Shown one piece after another: positions 1-7,900 of a DNA stretch of 18,454 bases. Made by a program: the position numbers and the translations under genes. Source of the DNA: JBOHNM01 sp050730675. GTDB lineage: Bacteria > Planctomycetota > Phycisphaerae > Phycisphaerales > UBA1924. A model generated the notes under the pieces. It did not search any database. It saw nothing but the letters and a program-made list of their open reading frames with translations, and was not told the origin of the DNA. The stretch covers positions 1-18,454 of the forward strand of contig JBOHNM010000079.1 in the NCBI GenBank assembly GCA_050730675.1. The letters run 5' to 3'. Every line of letters starts with the position of its first letter. The first letter of the stretch is position 1.

Positions 1-579
1 GCGCTCTACCGCTCGGGGCAACTGCGGCGGATGATCGAGAAGCTGTCGGGGCCGCAGGAGGGAGCGGGTGCTGCGACGGGTGGGGGCGTGGGGGCGGGAG
101 CCGGTGGGGGGGCGGGGGTTGCGCCGATCACGCTGCCGGTGGAGGTGCCGCTGATTAATTCGGTGGCCGCGGGGTACCCGACGGAGTTCACGGATCTGGG
201 GTATCCGGCGCGGGTGGCGGACCAGTATGTGCGGACGCCGGACATCTGCGACCCCGACGCGTTCGCGGCGCGGGTGGTGGGGGACTCGATGGAGCCGGAC
301 TACCGCGAGGGGGACATCGTGGTGTTTTCACCGGCGAGGACGGTGGCGAGCGGGATGGACTGCTTCGTGCGGCTGGAGCCGGACCACGCGACGACGTTCA
401 AGCGGGTGTTCTTTGAGAGTGACGAGCGACGAGTGATGAGCGGGGAGAAGGCCGAGGCGAAAGCCGTGACACACATTCGGTTGCAGCCATTGAACCCGAA
501 GTACCCGGCCAAGGTGCTGGAGCGGGAGCAGGTGGCGGGGGTGTACGCGGCGGTGAGCGTGACGCGGAGTGTGGGGTGA
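1..579 (+). CDS. S24/LexA-type self-cleaving transcriptional repressor, 3' part
   Basis: The reading frame is open from the first base, so the N-terminal part (expected HTH DNA-binding domain) lies outside the window; the ATG at 31 is probably internal. Numbering from that ATG, residues 11-30 are an almost pure Gly/Ala linker. They are followed by PLINSVAAGYP, which matches the LexA/CI-type cleavage region with a scissile Ala47-Gly48. VVGDSMEP supplies the nucleophile Ser86, and TTFKRV supplies Lys124. The Ser-Lys spacing of 38 is close to that of LexA (37). Family knowledge: such proteins repress operons and cut themselves when activated, for example by RecA filaments. It could be a LexA paralogue, a phage-type repressor or a generic S24 regulator; no target operator is visible here. 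It ends 21 bases from the stop of the convergent transporter gene. Confidence 0.85.
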   Translation, partial: ALYRSGQLRRMIEKLSGPQEGAGAATGGGVGAGAGGGAGVAPITLPVEVPLINSVAAGYPTEFTDLGYPARVADQYVRTPDICDPDAFAARVVGDSMEPDYREGDIVVFSPARTVASGMDCFVRLEPDHATTFKRVFFESDERRVMSGEKAEAKAVTHIRLQPLNPKYPAKVLEREQVAGVYAAVSVTRSVG

Positions 580-600
580 TGAGCAGCGAACAGACCGATG

Positions 601-1533
601 CTATTTGACGTCTTTTCCATTGGTCGCCTGGCCGCCCACTTCGCGGGTCGCCTGCTCTCCCGAAGGCTCCACGTGCATCAGCACATTTCTGACTGAAGGG
701 ACCTTCTCGCGGATGATGGCTTTGACCTTGCCGCCGAGGGCGTGGGCGTCGCGGACGGGCATGTCGGGGGCGACGTGGAGGTGCATGTCCACGTGGAACA
801 TGCCGCCGGACTTGCGGGCGAGGACCTTTTCGACATCGACGACGCCGGGGACGGAGCGGGCGATCTCACGGACCTGTGCTTGCAGCTCGGGCTGATGGGC
901 GTCGAGGAGTTCGCTCAAAGGGGGTCGCATGATGCGCAGGGCGTTGAAAACGATGACGCCGGCGGCGACGATGGCGGCGATGGGGTCGGCGTGGCGGAAG
1001 GCGGGGCCGGCGTAGAGGGAGAGGGCGATGCCGATGAGGGCGGCGATGGAGGTGACGGCGTCGGAGCGGTGGTGCCAGGCGTCGGCGAGGAGCGCGGAGG
1101 AGCCGGAGGCCTTGGCGCGGGCGCGGGCGAGCTGGAAGAGGAGTTCCTTGATGATGATGACGCCGACGAGGACCCAGAGCGTGAAGGGCTCGGGGAGGCG
1201 GTCGGGCTCGGCGATGTGGCGGGCGGCCTGGACGACGATGCCGACGCCGGCGAACACGAGCATGAGGCCGACGGCGAGGGCCGCGACGGCCTCGGCCTTG
1301 CCGTGGCCGTAGGGGTGGTCTTCATCGGGGGGGCGGGCGGCGACGCGGAGGCCCTGCCAGATGACGAGGGAGCCGAGGATGTCGGCGAAGCTCTCGACGG
1401 CGTCGGCGACGAGGGCCTGGGAGTGGCCGACGACGCCGGCGATGAGCTTGCCCGCGGCCAGGAAGATGTTGACGGTCACGCCGATGAGCGTGACGCGGAG
1501 ATTGGCGGCGAGGTGCTGGGCGGGGTCGGCCAC
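601..1533 (-). CDS. Cation diffusion facilitator (CDF) family metal transporter
   Basis: Predicted inner-membrane divalent metal/proton antiporter of about 310 aa, the usual CDF length. Hydrophobic helices are at about residues 14-36, 40-62, 84-103, 118-136, 160-176 and 184-200. The two metal-binding signatures of the transport site are visible: E47-S-F-A-D51 in TM2 and H154-H-R-S-D158 in TM5. The HPYGHGKAE loop after TM2 is also characteristic. Residues from about 203 form the cytoplasmic dimerisation domain (ELLDAHQPEL...VDVEKVLARKSG...HVDMHLHV). The start is taken as GTG at 1533, the only start codon in frame after the upstream stop that leaves a normal N-terminus; no strong Shine-Dalgarno (SD) sequence precedes it. 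It lies 20 bases after the upstream secreted-protein gene and is probably cotranscribed with it. The metal (Zn, Fe, Mn or Co) cannot be told from the sequence. Confidence 0.9.
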   Translation of the reverse strand: MADPAQHLAANLRVTLIGVTVNIFLAAGKLIAGVVGHSQALVADAVESFADILGSLVIWQGLRVAARPPDEDHPYGHGKAEAVAALAVGLMLVFAGVGIVVQAARHIAEPDRLPEPFTLWVLVGVIIIKELLFQLARARAKASGSSALLADAWHHRSDAVTSIAALIGIALSLYAGPAFRHADPIAAIVAAGVIVFNALRIMRPPLSELLDAHQPELQAQVREIARSVPGVVDVEKVLARKSGGMFHVDMHLHVAPDMPVRDAHALGGKVKAIIREKVPSVRNVLMHVEPSGEQATREVGGQATNGKDVK

Positions 1534-1553
1534 TGCGGAGGGTAGCTGCGCGG

Positions 1554-2426
1554 CTACTTGCCCTTCATCAGCTTGACGAAGCGATCGATGACCTGCTTGC
1601 GCTGGTCGGCGTCGAGGACCTTGGAGAGATCGCGGAAGAGCTTTTCGCCTTGGGCCTTGGTGGGGGCGAGCTTGGTCTCGCGGGAGAAATCCGCGAGGAT
1701 GGTGCGGACCTGGGCGGGCTGGTCGCCGGTGAGGTCCACGTCCTTGAAGAGGTAGCGGTAGATCAGTTCGCCCGACTCGGCGACGCGGTAGAACGAGAGC
1801 TCGATCTCCTTGCCGAAGGACTTGAGGCGCTCCTCGATCATGATCCCCAGGCGGTTCTTGGGCTTGCCCTTGTCGTCCACATCGGTGGGGTCGGCCTTGT
1901 GCTCGGCGACGACGGCGTCCCAGTAGTGGCCCACGAGCTTGTCGAACTTCGCCTGCTGGTCCATCGGCAGCAGGGCGCGGCACTGCTGCTCGAGGGGACC
2001 ATCCTTCCAGAGGGCGTCGAGCTTTTTGGAGGCGTCGCCGAGGAGCTTGAAGATCGCGGCCTTGTTCTGGTTGGCGGAGGCGGCCTGGAAGTCGTTGAGC
2101 ATCGGGAGGTTGTCGGCGACGAAGTCGTCGATGACGCGGGCGCGCTTGAAGACGATGGCGTCGAGCTTCTCGCGCGTGGGCTTGTCGAGGGTGAGCTTGG
2201 CGAGGGCGGCGAGTTCGGGGGGCTGGTCGAGGCGCTCGACCTTGCCCTCGAAGCTGCGGCGGACCAGGCCGGTGTCGGTGGTGGACGGGCTCGTGAGCTT
2301 CGGACCGCCGAGGGGTGCGGCGTCGAGGGCGGGCTTGGTGTCGGGAGATTTGGCCGGAGGTTCGCCCGCGAGCAGGGGGGTGGCGAAGAGGAGGAGGATT
2401 GGTGAATACCGGAGGAGTCGGGACAT
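1554..2426 (-). CDS. Secreted protein of unknown function
   Basis: A 290-residue protein that I do not recognise. Starting at ATG 2426, the N-terminus MSRLLRYSPILLLFATPLLAG is a clear signal peptide. A GGGAG ribosome site lies 7 bases upstream, which decides this start over the longer open frame. The mature part is Pro-rich to about residue 45 (PPAKSPDTKP), then strongly charged and probably helical. It has many Lys/Asp/Glu and few Cys, for example KLDAIVFKRARVIDDFVADN and QRKQVIDRFVKLMKGK at the C-terminus. No catalytic motif or membrane span is seen after the signal, so a periplasmic, helical, perhaps scaffold or binding protein is likely. It is the first gene of a probable two-gene unit with the CDF transporter, but that is not enough to assign it to metal handling. 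Confidence 0.8.
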   Translation of the reverse strand: MSRLLRYSPILLLFATPLLAGEPPAKSPDTKPALDAAPLGGPKLTSPSTTDTGLVRRSFEGKVERLDQPPELAALAKLTLDKPTREKLDAIVFKRARVIDDFVADNLPMLNDFQAASANQNKAAIFKLLGDASKKLDALWKDGPLEQQCRALLPMDQQAKFDKLVGHYWDAVVAEHKADPTDVDDKGKPKNRLGIMIEERLKSFGKEIELSFYRVAESGELIYRYLFKDVDLTGDQPAQVRTILADFSRETKLAPTKAQGEKLFRDLSKVLDADQRKQVIDRFVKLMKGK

Positions 2427-2681
2427 GGGGGAACTCCCGTGTGCGGCAGCAGATTGTTGGGCGGGCAAGGGGCGTCGTTGCGGTCTGAATCGACCCGAAT
2501 CGAACCCGTCCGCAGCGGCGGAGGCCGGGATGGGAAGGCATCGGGACAGGGTGTGCATGGCCGCGGGTGGATGAATCGGGGAGATCCGCAGCGCACGGGG
2601 GCGGCGGGTCGCGTAGATTACTACCCCTGTGCGCGGCCTCTCGTGGCCGGCGCGCGAACCGATGACCCGGAGCCTGTCCCC
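2427..2681. promoter_or_regulatory. Divergent intergenic region (255 bp)
   Basis: This gap separates the minus-strand secreted-protein gene from the plus-strand HTH/membrane gene and must hold both promoters. The only structure I see is a GC hairpin at 2631-2653 (GCGCGGCC, loop TCTCGT, then GGCC-G-GCGC with one bulged G), just ahead of the plus-strand ribosome site. A TAGATT at about 2614-2619 could be a -10 box, but no convincing -35 lies before it. No small gene is evident. Confidence 0.4.
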
Positions 2682-3509
2682 ATGTCCAAGATGTTCTACA
2701 CGGTTGACGAGGCGGCCAAGCGCCTCAAGATGAGCGTCGAAGAGGTGCGCAAGCTGGCCGAGAACGGCCAGTTGTCAGAGTTCCGCGACCGCGACAAGCT
2801 CGTGTTCCGCAAGGAGCAGGTGGACCTGCTCTCGGGCGGGCAGGACGCGGGCGACGCGATCCCGCTGGCGGACTCGGGTGCGCCGCTGGGGATCGATGAC
2901 AGCCGCGGCGGGTCCGGATCGGGCTCGGGCGTGAACGCCAACGAGGGCTCGACGAAGGAGCGTTCGGGCATCTCGATCTTCGAGCCTGATGAAACCGACA
3001 ACACCGACCCCTCGGCCCAGACGCAGGTGACCAGCTCGGTCGGCGGCATGCCGAGCCCCTCGGGCGACCCCGGCGCTTCGGGCTCGGGCCTGCTCGGCCT
3101 GACGCGCGATGCGGACGACTCGCACCTGGGTTCAGATCTGCTCAAGGACGTCTACGGCGATGCCGGCCCGCCGGGTGGCGACAGCACCGATCGCGGCCCG
3201 CTGTTCGAGAACGCCGGTGTGGCGTCGGACGTTGGCGCCGCGGCCGGGATGGGTGTCGGCGGCGGCATGGCGATGGCCTACACCGAGCCGTACGACGGCG
3301 CGGGCAGCGGTTTGGGCGGCGGGCTGGCGCTGGGCATGATCATTATGCTGATGCTCGCCATGGTCGTCACGCTCTTCGGCATCGTCGGCGTCAGCGGCTC
3401 GGGGCTGGTAGCGATGCTGGGCGGGAACTTCTGGGCCGTCATCGGCGGCTCGGCCGTGCTGGTGCTGATCCTCGGCGGCGTGGGGTGGTTCTTCGGCAAG
3501 AGCACCTGA
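2682..3509 (+). CDS. Excisionase/MerR-type HTH protein with C-terminal membrane segments
   Basis: A 275-residue protein. Residues 4-50 (FYTVDEAAKRLKMSVEEVRK ... EQVDLL) match the small winged HTH of excisionase/MerR type, which reads a DNA site through the YTVDEAAKRL helix and the following wing. Residues 55-205 are a low-complexity, Gly/Ser/Asp-rich acidic linker. Two hydrophobic helices follow at about 214-236 (LALGMIIMLMLAMVVTLF) and 250-271 (FWAVIGGSAVLVLILGGVGW), ending in FFGKST. The start is ATG 2682, with GGAG 9 bases upstream. The HTH is therefore probably tethered to the inner face of the membrane by a long flexible arm, an arrangement I believe recurs in planctomycetes. The true role of the HTH (DNA binding or a protein-protein fold) is unknown. 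It has its own terminator downstream. Confidence 0.8.
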   Translation: MSKMFYTVDEAAKRLKMSVEEVRKLAENGQLSEFRDRDKLVFRKEQVDLLSGGQDAGDAIPLADSGAPLGIDDSRGGSGSGSGVNANEGSTKERSGISIFEPDETDNTDPSAQTQVTSSVGGMPSPSGDPGASGSGLLGLTRDADDSHLGSDLLKDVYGDAGPPGGDSTDRGPLFENAGVASDVGAAAGMGVGGGMAMAYTEPYDGAGSGLGGGLALGMIIMLMLAMVVTLFGIVGVSGSGLVAMLGGNFWAVIGGSAVLVLILGGVGWFFGKST

Positions 3510-3541
3510 GGCCAACGAGCGTTTGCAGTGTTTGCCAACAG

Positions 3542-3570
3542 AAAGGGCCCGCGTGGAGCGGGCCCTTTTT
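3542..3570. terminator. Bidirectional intrinsic terminator
   Basis: The perfect 11-bp stem AAAGGGCCCGC / GCGGGCCCTTT (3542-3552 with 3558-3568) has a 5-base loop GTGGA. It ends in TTTTT on the plus strand and TTTC on the minus strand. It sits between the stops of two convergent genes (3509 and 3598), so it can end transcripts from both sides. Confidence 0.9.
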
Positions 3571-3597
3571 CATTGGCTATTTGAAGCGGTCGGTCGT

Positions 3598-4809
3598 TCA
3601 GGTGATGCGGCCGAGGCGCGGCAGGTCGCCGACGAGCGGCTTGGCGTATTCGCAGAAGGCCTTGCTGACGTCGTGCGTGCCGTTGATGAACTCGGCGGGC
3701 ATGACCTTGGTCTTGCCGGCGACGTCCGAGAGCTTGAGCATGCGCTTGTCGATGCGGTAGGGGTGGTTGCTGAGGCGGATGATGGCGACCGAGCCGTCGG
3801 TGCCGCCGTTGATCGCTTCGTTGGCGGCCTTGACGCCGACGGCACGGGCCTCGCTGGCATCCACATGGCTGGGGTCGATCCAGCAGCGTTGCATGTAGCC
3901 AAGCGTGTCGGCGCGGACGCGGGGGGACTTGCCGCTGGGGCTCTTGATGCGTTCCTTGATGAGGTTGGACAGGGCGTCGCCGAGGGCGCCCGAACCGGAG
4001 AGCTGGACGTTGCCGTGCGCGTCGGTCTGGGCGTTGGAGATGAGCGTGGCGCCGATCTCCTTGCCGTCGATGTTCTTGATCCCCTCGCTGACGGCGATCT
4101 GGCATCGCCCGTGCTTGCCGATCGCTTCTTTCACGTCCTCGATGAACTGGTCGGAGTTGAAGGGGACCTCGGGGAGGTAGATCAGGTGTGGGCCGTTGCC
4201 CTCGTGCGTGCGGGCCAGGGCGCTGGCCGCGGTCAGGAAGCCGGCGTTTCGTCCCATCACGACGTTGATCTTGATGCCGGGGAGCGAGGCGTTGTCGCGG
4301 TCGTCGGCCATGAAGGCCATGGCGACGTAGCGGGCGGCCGAGCCGTAGCCGGGGGTGTGGTCGTTGCCGACCAGGTCGTTATCCACGGTCTTGGGGACGT
4401 GGAAGCAGCGCAGTTCGTAGCCGGTCTTGACGCCCATCTCGTAGACGATGCGGCAGGTGTCCGACGAGTCGTTGCCGCCGATGTAGAAGAAGTAGCGGAT
4501 GTCGTTGGCGCGGCAGGCGTCGAAGATCTTGACGCAGTCGGCCTCTCCGGGCTTGGCCCGTGAGGAGCCGAGGGCGGCGCTGGGCGTGCGCGAAACGGCC
4601 TCGAGTGTGGCGCTGTCGATGGCGCTGAGGTCCACCAGCGGCATGCCGCGGATGAGGCCGTCAACGCCGTGGCGCATGCCGAGGATCTTCTTGATGGGCT
4701 TGTGCCCGCGGAGGCCCTCGATGACGCCGACGAGCGACTGGTTGATGACCGCCGTCGGGCCCCCGGATTGACCGATGATCGCGCTGCCTTCGATGAGCCT
4801 GCTGGGCAT
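3598..4809 (-). CDS. 6-phosphofructokinase, predicted pyrophosphate-dependent
   Basis: Cytoplasmic enzyme that phosphorylates fructose 6-phosphate to the 1,6-bisphosphate. The 403 residues carry the PFK hallmarks in order: GQSGGPTAVINQS (13-25), GGNDSSDT (111-118), PKTVDNDL (139-146, with the catalytic Asp143), GYGSAARYVA, MGRNAG and PEVPF. The two residues that set the phosphoryl donor are Asp114 (Gly in ATP enzymes) and Lys140 in PKT (Gly in ATP enzymes). Both point to pyrophosphate, so the reaction is probably reversible and serves glycolysis and gluconeogenesis. The start is ATG 4809: GGAGG lies 5 bases ahead, while an earlier in-frame ATG overlaps that ribosome site. It is a single-gene unit on the minus strand, ending at the shared terminator. 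The family is certain; the donor is inferred from two residues. Confidence 0.93.
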   Translation of the reverse strand: MPSRLIEGSAIIGQSGGPTAVINQSLVGVIEGLRGHKPIKKILGMRHGVDGLIRGMPLVDLSAIDSATLEAVSRTPSAALGSSRAKPGEADCVKIFDACRANDIRYFFYIGGNDSSDTCRIVYEMGVKTGYELRCFHVPKTVDNDLVGNDHTPGYGSAARYVAMAFMADDRDNASLPGIKINVVMGRNAGFLTAASALARTHEGNGPHLIYLPEVPFNSDQFIEDVKEAIGKHGRCQIAVSEGIKNIDGKEIGATLISNAQTDAHGNVQLSGSGALGDALSNLIKERIKSPSGKSPRVRADTLGYMQRCWIDPSHVDASEARAVGVKAANEAINGGTDGSVAIIRLSNHPYRIDKRMLKLSDVAGKTKVMPAEFINGTHDVSKAFCEYAKPLVGDLPRLGRIT

Positions 4810-4982
4810 GGGTGCCTCCATCTGCAACCGAACCATCAGAGCGTATCACGATCTGCATCATCCGGTGCGAGCACGCACCCCCATCGTTCTGTCACGGCCG
4901 CGCAACGGCAATGCCCCGGCCCATCCCTTCAATTGGTGATTTCGCCGCGTCCGGAAGGGCGTGTTTTCTGTATCCTCTGACC
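4810..4982. promoter_or_regulatory. Divergent promoter region, PFK / amidohydrolase
   Basis: A 173-bp gap between two head-to-head genes. It includes the GGAGG ribosome site of the phosphofructokinase gene (about 4815-4819, minus strand). The stretch at 4931-4975 is locally AT-richer (ATTGGTGATTTCG ... TTTTCTGTATCC) and is the likeliest place for the plus-strand promoter, but no good -35/-10 pair can be fixed. No SD sequence is visible before ATG 4983. Confidence 0.35.
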
Positions 4983-7900
4983 ATGCTCGCACTGCTCTTC
5001 CGGGCGGCCGCGGTTCTCGCGGCTGCAAGCGCTCTCACCCTTGGCTTCACCCCGTCCGCTCCCGCTGCGGCGATCGGTCCCGATCCGCTGACGCCGCCGG
5101 CCAACCGCGTCGGCCGTGAAGAGACGACGCTGCATGCGCTGGTTGGCGCGACCGTGCACACCGAGCCGGGCAAGCAGATCGACAAGGCGACGATCGTCGT
5201 CCGCGACGGGCGGATCGTCTCGGTGGGTGCCGATGTCCAGCCGCCCCCGGGCGCCCGCGTCTGGGACTGCATGGGCCTGCACATCTATGCCGGGTTCGTC
5301 GAGCCGTACCTGGAGGTCGATGCGCCGCAGCCGGACCCGACGCAGCCGGGCGTGCATTGGAACGCCAAGGTGACGCCGCAGCGCCGGGCGCTCGACGGCA
5401 AGGGTGTGGACGAGGCGACGGCCAAGCAGTTCCGCGGCATGGGCTTCGTGGCCGCGGCGATCTCACCCAAGGGGGGCATCTTCCGCGGGCAGGCGGCGGC
5501 GGTGAGTCTCGCCAAGCCGGCCGAAGAGGTTTCGACGCCGCGCCCGCCCGTCTACGCCGAGCGCGTGTATCACTCGGTGGCGTTCGAGCTTGGGCGCGGC
5601 GGGGGAGATGAGCAGCGGTGGGGGGGATACCCCGGGTCGGAGATGGGGGCGATTGCGCTGATCCGGCAGACGCTGAGCGATGCGGAGTGGGAGGCGAAGT
5701 CGGGAAGCAATGGGCAACGAGCAATGGGCAATGAGATTGCCAATTGCCTGATCACGCTAAACGAACACGGCCCCGCCGCGCACCCTGATGCCAGCGAAAT
5801 GCCGATGCGAGTGCAGGGACAGACGTGGGCACGGCTCCCGCTGATGTTCAGCGTGGACGACGAGCTGGAGGTCCTCCGCGCTGTCAAGATCGCGCGGGAG
5901 TTCGATCGCCACGCGATCGTGCTTGGCTCGGGCCTGGAGTTCCGCCGCCTGGGTGCGATCCATGCCGCCCTATCGCTCGTTCCGGCACGCCAGGGCGAAT
6001 CGGCACAGGGCGCTCCGATCCCCCTCATTATTCCCCTCAACTTCCCTGACAAGCCCAAGGTCGCCTCGGTCGCCGATGCCGAGGCCGTCGAGCTGCGTGA
6101 GCTGATGACGTGGGAGCAGGCGCCGACGAACCCGCGCCGCCTCGCCGCGGCGGGAGTTCAGTTCGCCCTCACCACGTCGAAGCTCCGGGATCGCAACAAG
6201 TTCAATGAGAACCTGCGAACCGCGATGCGCCACGGGCTGACAGAGGACGAGGCCCTTGCCGCGCTGACGACCACGCCCGCCGGGATCCTTGGCCTCAACG
6301 ACCAGCTTGGCACCATCGCCGGCGGCAAACGGGCGAGCTTCATCGTTGCCGACGGCCCGCTCTTCGCCCGCAAGACCAAGCTCCGCGATATATGGGTGGA
6401 CGGCATCCGGCACGAGTTGAATGTCGCGCCGAGCAAGATCGAGGGCATATGGGAAATCACGCTCACCGGCGCCCCCCCATCGCCGGCAGCCAAGCGCTGG
6501 ATCGTCGTCGATGCCGACAACGGCATCACCGTCTACAAGGACGGCAAGAGCGTGAAGGCGGGCAACGTCTCGCTCGTCGAGGGGCGGCTCTCGTTCACGT
6601 TTGATCACCAACCCCTCGACGGGCAGGCGGGCATCTACAGGGTGGCCGCGACGGTGGACCTGAACGCGGTGCCGCCGACGATCACGGGCATCGTGCGACG
6701 GCCGACGGGGGAGGCCTCGCCGTTCTTCGCCACGCACCGCCCGCCGCTGGCCGCCATCGGCAAGTGGCTCGCCACCGAAGCCGATGCACAGCTGCGCGAC
6801 CCGGCCAACGGCAGCCTGACGATCACGATCACCGAGAACTCCGTCACGCTCAATTTCGTCCGCAAGGACAAGAGCAAGATCGAGATCAAGGCCGAGGATG
6901 TGAAGTTCGCTCCCGATGGAACGCTCACGTTCACGCACCCGCTCGAGCCGATCGGCGGCACAGGCAAGTCGTCGGACACGGTGACCGCGACCGGTGACAC
7001 ATTGACGGGCGAGAGCACGCTCCCGGATGGCAGTAAGCACACGTACAAGGCCAAGAAGGTCGTGCCCAAGGACGAGCGGCCGGCGCAGAAGGGGATGGCG
7101 GGAAGGTGGCAGTTCACGCTCACTGACGACAAGCCGGAGCGCAGCAAACCGCTCGTTGTCACCATTTCTGAGTCCGGCGAAGTGCGTGCAAACGGCGAGC
7201 CTCTCCCCGAAGGCGCGAAGCTCGAACTCACCGACACGACCGCTCACTACACCGCCGGCGATGAAATCGACCTCATGGGAACGCGCCGCGGCGATCTCCT
7301 CTTCATCTCCGGCAAATCCAAGGATGGGCCGATGACGGCCAAGGCCGTCCGCACGGGCTACCCCGACGACACCGACGAGCCCGATGTGGAACTCATCGCC
7401 ATCGGTGAGACGCCGGAGAAGCTCGGGCTGCCGTTCGGGGCCTACATGCGGAACGAGTCGCTGAAACCACAGGACGTGCTCCTGGGCAACGCGACGGTCT
7501 GGACCAGTGGACCGCTGGGCACAATCGAAAAAGGCGGCGTCCTGCTGGGCTCGGACGGCAAGATCGTCTGGGTCGGCCCAATGAGCGAGATCAGCAAGAT
7601 CCCCGGGCCGCGACCGCCGGAAATCGACTGCACCGGCAAGCACATCACCGCCGGCCTGATCGACTGCCACAGCCACACCGGCATCAGCAAGGGCGTCAAC
7701 GAGGGGGGCCAGGCCGTCACGGCCGAGGTCCGCATCGCCGACGTCACCAATCCCGACTCGATCTCGTGGTACCGCCAACTCGCCGGCGGCATCACCACCG
7801 TCAACAACCTGCACGGCTCGGCCAACCCCATCGGCGGGCAGAACCAGGTGAACAAGAACCGCTGGGGGGCCGCGGCGCCGGACGACCTGCACTTTGAGGG

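Noticed and set aside
742..1545. Long plus-strand open frame opposite the CDF gene, rich in Gly/Asp/Val
   Set aside because: Antisense shadow of a well-supported transporter; low-complexity composition typical of high-GC reverse frames and no start signal.
601..2541. A single 646-codon minus frame covering both the transporter and the secreted-protein region
   Set aside because: Only the first-numbered third (601-1533) is family-like; the rest is Arg/Pro-rich shadow of the 290-residue gene read in another frame, which has its own signal peptide and ribosome site.
4812..4982. Upstream in-frame extension of the amidohydrolase gene to 4812
   Set aside because: It would overlap the ribosome site of the divergent PFK gene and bury the signal peptide that begins at ATG 4983.
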